Assembly (NCBI GenBank): GCA_013205275.1
Contig: JABMNG010000170.1
Location: 1-10,141 of the forward strand
Reading direction: 5' to 3'
DNA length: 10,141 bases
DNA from: Methylophilales bacterium
Lineage (GTDB): Bacteria; Pseudomonadota; Gammaproteobacteria; Burkholderiales; Methylophilaceae
In this document: positions 7,422 to 10,141 of the stretch, one piece after another
Position numbering within the stretch: the first letter of the stretch is position 1
Layout of the letters: the number at the start of each line of letters is the position of its first letter
Translations under genes and position numbers: made by a program
Notes under the pieces: generated by a model
Told to the model about the DNA's origin: nothing
Databases searched by the model: none
What the model saw: only the letters and a program-made list of their open reading frames with translations

Positions 7422-8309
7422 ATGAAAACAATATCAATACTTGGTGGCACAGGTTTTGTTGGGACAGAACTCATTGGCCACCTTTCCAAAGAAAAAATTA
7501 ATATCAATGTTTATACCCGCAACCTAAACAAAGCTAATAAATTTAAGGTGCTACCAAGGGTTACCCTAATTCAAATAAATGAATCATCTAATATTTCTGA
7601 TCTCCTAAAAGGTTCGGATGTGGTGATTAACTTAGTTGGAATTCTTCACGAAACAAAGTCGCTAAAATTTTCCTCTGCCCATACGGATTGGGTGAAAAAG
7701 ATTGTCGCAGGAATTAAGAAACATAATATAGGACACTTCATTCATATTGGAGCCATGCAATCAAATAGCAATGCACCCAGTCGCTACCTTAAGTCCAAGT
7801 ATGATAGTGAAGAGCAGATAAGGAAGGGCCTTAAGAATAGAGCATGGACCATTTTTAGACCCTCTATTATTTATGGCGAGAATGATAAATTTATTAATCT
7901 TTTTAAAAAAATGGTTGTTTATCTGCCTATAGTTTTTCTTGTATCGCCTAAAACAAAATTTCAGCCAATCTTTGTTAGGGATTTAGTAGATATAATTATT
8001 CAGAGCATTAATGATAAAAAGTCATATGGAAAAATCTATAATATTGCTGGCCCTAAAACGTATTCATTATTAGAGATTGTCAAATTAATCGCAGTTGAGA
8101 ATAAAAGGAAAGTGCTGATTATCCCCCTCGGCAGGATACTTTCCTACATGATGGTTAGAGTGATAGAGGTTCTACCGTATAAGATTATTACTAGAGATAA
8201 TTTAATGTCCATGGAATTAGATAATGTAACTGATGTCAATGACTCCTATTGCTTCAAGTCAAATTTACGAGCCCTACCCAACTACCTTCAGGCAAGTAAG
8301 GTAATATAA
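7422..8309 (+). CDS. NAD(P)-binding SDR-like protein (NDUFA9/atypical SDR type)
   Basis: This is a Rossmann-fold protein of the extended or atypical short-chain dehydrogenase group. The 295-residue chain starts with the dinucleotide-binding loop ILGGTGFVG (6-14). It continues with VVINLVGILHE (67-77), a typical beta-4 region of the NDUFA9-like branch, and YLKSK (122-126), which supplies the YxxxK active-site pair Y122 and K126. FRPSIIYGEND (145-155) is the usual substrate-side motif, followed by QPIFVRDLVD (181-190). Relatives are often annotated as complex I NDUFA9 subunit family proteins or nucleoside-diphosphate-sugar epimerases, but no complex I role is implied in bacteria, and the substrate is unknown. 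A hydrophobic stretch near 163-175 could give membrane contact. The start ATG begins the Rossmann strand directly, but its AGGA is only two bases away, a poor spacing. It sits between the small membrane protein and cca (3-nt gap). Confidence 0.85.
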   Translation: MKTISILGGTGFVGTELIGHLSKEKININVYTRNLNKANKFKVLPRVTLIQINESSNISDLLKGSDVVINLVGILHETKSLKFSSAHTDWVKKIVAGIKKHNIGHFIHIGAMQSNSNAPSRYLKSKYDSEEQIRKGLKNRAWTIFRPSIIYGENDKFINLFKKMVVYLPIVFLVSPKTKFQPIFVRDLVDIIIQSINDKKSYGKIYNIAGPKTYSLLEIVKLIAVENKRKVLIIPLGRILSYMMVRVIEVLPYKIITRDNLMSMELDNVTDVNDSYCFKSNLRALPNYLQASKVI

Positions 8310-8312
8310 ATA

Positions 8313-9434
8313 ATGAAAATATATCTTGTGGGTGGTGCGGTTAGAGATAAGATTATGGGATTGCCTTCTCAGGACAGCGACTATGTTGTGGTGGGGAGTT
8401 CTCCGGAAGAGATGGTAGCTCTAAAATTCAAGCCTATTGGAAAAAGTTTCCCAGTTTTTTTGCATCCAGAAACAAATGCCGAGTATGCGTTAGCAAGAAC
8501 AGAAAAGAAAACTGCTAAGGGCTATCACGGTTTTGAGTTTTATACTTCACCTTCGATTACGCTTGAGCAAGACCTTTCAAGAAGAGACCTAACAATTAAT
8601 GCGATTGCAATGGATGGGGCAGGTGTCATATATGATCCATACAATGGTGTCGATGATATTAAAAGCAAAATTCTCCGTCACGTTAGCAATGCTTTTGAAG
8701 AGGATCCATTAAGAGTTCTCCGTGTAGCGCGCTTTAAAGCAAGGTTTAAAGACTTTTCAATTGACCTCGACACGAAGGCATTAATTCAAAAAATTGTTCT
8801 TAATAATGAGATGGAATCACTTTCATCGGAGCGAGTTTTAGTTGAAGTCCTAAAAGGGTTTAAGGAGAAGGATCCCCTTGGAATGCTTGAGGTTTTGTAT
8901 GAGTCTGGAGCATTGCAAAGAATCATGCCCATAGATTTTTTAGAAAATAAGACTGAGCTTGAGACTCTTTATAGCCTTTCGCAATATAAGGAATTGTCTG
9001 GGGAGAACTCATTGGTTGTGACTATGATGACCACTCATTTCTCGGAGGGTAAAATTGACTCATCCTTTGGCCAATCAATGAAAAAAATGAAAATTTCATC
9101 TCATACTAGGAAAATTTTTCAATTAATCAGCATGCATGGCAATAAGTTAATTAGCCTTCTTAGCTTAAACAAGAAACAGCAGCTTGATTGCTTTTATTTG
9201 TTTGATTTCTTTAGGCGACCAAGCTTGATCTTATCTTCATTAAATCTCCTCAACTGCACACACCTCGCTCACCAAAAAAAATCTAGCGACTACTCGCAGT
9301 CGGTTAAATTTCTGAATGACTTTATAGATCTCCTTGACAGGGAAAAAGTTAATATTGATGATACCCTAGGCTCCGAACAGATTAGGGCATTGGTATATAA
9401 AAAGCGCTTAGAGATGTTGGAATCTATTCATTAG
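8313..9434 (+). CDS. cca: CCA tRNA nucleotidyltransferase (class II)
   Basis: This enzyme adds or repairs the 3' CCA end of tRNAs. The 373-residue protein starts with the class II head: LVGGAVRD (5-12) and the metal-binding DSD (D21, D23). It then has RRDLTINAIAMD (90-101) and the nucleotide-selecting region EDPLRVLRVARF (130-141). These match the E. coli enzyme almost position for position. The first 205 residues look fully functional. The C-terminal part is about 40 residues shorter than in E. coli (412), and I find no HD phosphohydrolase signature: where E. coli has the histidine-aspartate pair before LGK, this protein has TTHFSEGKID (240-249), with F in place of D, and the flanking histidines are not evident. 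It probably keeps CCA addition but lacks the phosphatase and phosphodiesterase activities. AAGG lies 11 bases upstream. The stop overlaps that of the convergent HAD gene. Confidence 0.93.
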   Translation: MKIYLVGGAVRDKIMGLPSQDSDYVVVGSSPEEMVALKFKPIGKSFPVFLHPETNAEYALARTEKKTAKGYHGFEFYTSPSITLEQDLSRRDLTINAIAMDGAGVIYDPYNGVDDIKSKILRHVSNAFEEDPLRVLRVARFKARFKDFSIDLDTKALIQKIVLNNEMESLSSERVLVEVLKGFKEKDPLGMLEVLYESGALQRIMPIDFLENKTELETLYSLSQYKELSGENSLVVTMMTTHFSEGKIDSSFGQSMKKMKISSHTRKIFQLISMHGNKLISLLSLNKKQQLDCFYLFDFFRRPSLILSSLNLLNCTHLAHQKKSSDYSQSVKFLNDFIDLLDREKVNIDDTLGSEQIRALVYKKRLEMLESIH

Positions 9435-10054
9435 ACCTTAAGAGTTAAAAGGTCATCTAGGTGCCGAATTTTTTGAGAAATATAATTTGGCTTCTTACTC
9501 CCTTGGTTTAACCAAACAGTTTTAAGGCCATAACGGTTAGCTGTTCTTAGATTCAATCTTTCATCGTCGATAAATACTGCGTTCTTAATTTTATGCTTTG
9601 AGAGAAACTGTCGCATGCCACTATGGCTAGGCTTACCATTGAGAAGGGAATCTTCAATAGAGTGAATCTCGTCAAAATAAATTAATATCCCAGATAGCCT
9701 CAGCACTGTAAGTGCATAATTTTTTGGGCCGTTAGTGAAAATAATCTTTCTTCCCTTAAGACTCCGTAGAGTCCCTCTTAGATTCCTCATGGGACAGATA
9801 AGCTCATTAATATTAGGAAGGTGATGTGTCTCTTCAAGAAATTGAGCTGGATTAATATGATAATTTTTGATTAACCCTCTTAGCGTTGACCCATATTTAT
9901 TCCAATAATCTTTTCTTATTATGTTGGCTTGGGCTGAGCTTACACCAATTTTTTGACTAATATATTGCGCCATCTTTTTATTAATAACTGGAAAGATTTT
10001 ACTATTAGTATCGTGAAGCGTATTGTCTAAATCAAAGATCCACGTTAGAGGCAA
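9431..10054 (-). CDS. HAD-family hydrolase, probable pyrimidine 5'-nucleotidase type
   Basis: This 207-residue HAD-superfamily phosphatase keeps all four catalytic motifs: FDLDNTL (7-13, nucleophile D8 and acid/base D10), the motif II threonine T107 in FTNGP, K141 in NGKPS, and the acidic pair D163-D164 in FIDDERLNL. A helical cap (about 15-90) between motifs I and II marks subfamily I, close to proteins annotated as pyrimidine 5'-nucleotidases (SDT1-like). The exact substrate cannot be read from sequence. The start is TTG at 10054, directly after the argB stop; an in-frame TAA just upstream excludes a longer form, and the next ATG (residue 28) would delete motif I. A weak AAGG (10063-10066) lies eight bases before it. 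It is likely co-transcribed with argB, a pairing I recall as common in betaproteobacteria. Its 3' end overlaps cca by 4 bp, tail to tail. Confidence 0.87.
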   Translation of the reverse strand: MPLTWIFDLDNTLHDTNSKIFPVINKKMAQYISQKIGVSSAQANIIRKDYWNKYGSTLRGLIKNYHINPAQFLEETHHLPNINELICPMRNLRGTLRSLKGRKIIFTNGPKNYALTVLRLSGILIYFDEIHSIEDSLLNGKPSHSGMRQFLSKHKIKNAVFIDDERLNLRTANRYGLKTVWLNQGSKKPNYISQKIRHLDDLLTLKV

Positions 10055-10141
10055 TTATTTTGCCTTGATGAGAGTGCCTACGCCCTCATCAGTCAATATT
10101 TCAAGTAAAAGTGCGTGAGGGACTCGACCATCTATAATATG
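10055..10141 (-). CDS. argB: acetylglutamate kinase (ArgB), C-terminal end only
   Basis: Only the last 28 codons and the TAA stop are inside the window; the gene continues past the right edge on the minus strand. The encoded end includes HIIDGRVPHALLLEI and then TDEGVGTLI, before a final KAK. This is the strongly conserved C-terminus of ArgB, the enzyme that phosphorylates N-acetylglutamate in arginine synthesis. The HIIDGR..HALL element and the closing EG.GT.I are seen directly; the kinase core is not visible. The stop directly abuts the TTG start of the HAD hydrolase gene, so the two probably share one transcript. Confidence 0.9.
   Translation of the reverse strand, partial: HIIDGRVPHALLLEILTDEGVGTLIKAK

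Noticed and set aside
9434..9454. Possible bidirectional terminator GACCTT / AAGGTC with a 9-nt loop
   Set aside because: The stem is only six pairs with half A/T, and neither strand has a T-run after it, so it is not annotated as a terminator; it is mentioned only as the sole hairpin candidate at the convergent junction.
1..10141. Mobile elements, CRISPR arrays, phage or defence genes, tRNA or rRNA genes, riboswitches
   Set aside because: Almost every base is inside recognisable housekeeping genes; no direct or inverted repeat arrays, transposase motifs or structured leader regions were seen by reading.

Overview
This window is a densely packed stretch of an AT-rich bacterial chromosome. 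It carries the distal half of the division and cell wall (dcw) cluster, its downstream neighbours, and the edge of a second, opposing operon. The protein set (LpxC, FtsA, FtsQ and an FtsZ tail ending in DIPAFLRK) marks a Gram-negative proteobacterium. The order murC-murB-ddl-ftsQ-ftsA-ftsZ-lpxC, followed by an NDUFA9-like reductase and cca, and an argB-HAD hydrolase pair, suggests a betaproteobacterium. The strong AT bias and almost complete lack of intergenic DNA fit a streamlined aquatic lineage such as Methylophilales (OM43 / Methylopumilus type). That placement is inference; no search was run.

Layout. Positions 1-9434 hold ten plus-strand genes in one uninterrupted series. murC, murB and ddl make peptidoglycan precursors. 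ftsQ, ftsA and ftsZ build the divisome. lpxC commits UDP-GlcNAc-acyl to lipid A. A 60-residue two-helix membrane protein, an NAD(P)-binding SDR-like protein and the CCA tRNA nucleotidyltransferase follow. Junctions range from an 8-nt overlap to an 18-nt gap, with TAATG or ATGA overlaps at four of them. No spacer is large enough for a conventional promoter or terminator, so co-transcription and translational coupling are likely. Positions 9431-10141 hold two minus-strand genes: a HAD-family phosphatase and, upstream of it, the last 28 codons of argB. The two gene blocks converge, and the stop codons of cca and the HAD gene overlap by 4 bp.

Function. The cluster links septal wall synthesis (MurC, MurB and Ddl supply lipid II precursors; FtsQ, FtsA and FtsZ direct septation) with outer-membrane lipid A supply (LpxC). 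All key enzymes keep their catalytic motifs.

The window is mostly ordinary housekeeping DNA, and I see no new defence, mobile or biosynthetic system. The points most worth checking are a CCA-adding enzyme whose C-terminal HD phosphohydrolase residues appear lost, the unnamed small membrane protein coupled to lpxC, a possible eight-codon minicistron covering the ftsZ ribosome binding site, and the missing promoter space and Shine-Dalgarno sequence before lpxC. No repeats, insertion sequences, CRISPR arrays, tRNA or rRNA genes were seen, and there is no gene-free stretch over 20 nt.
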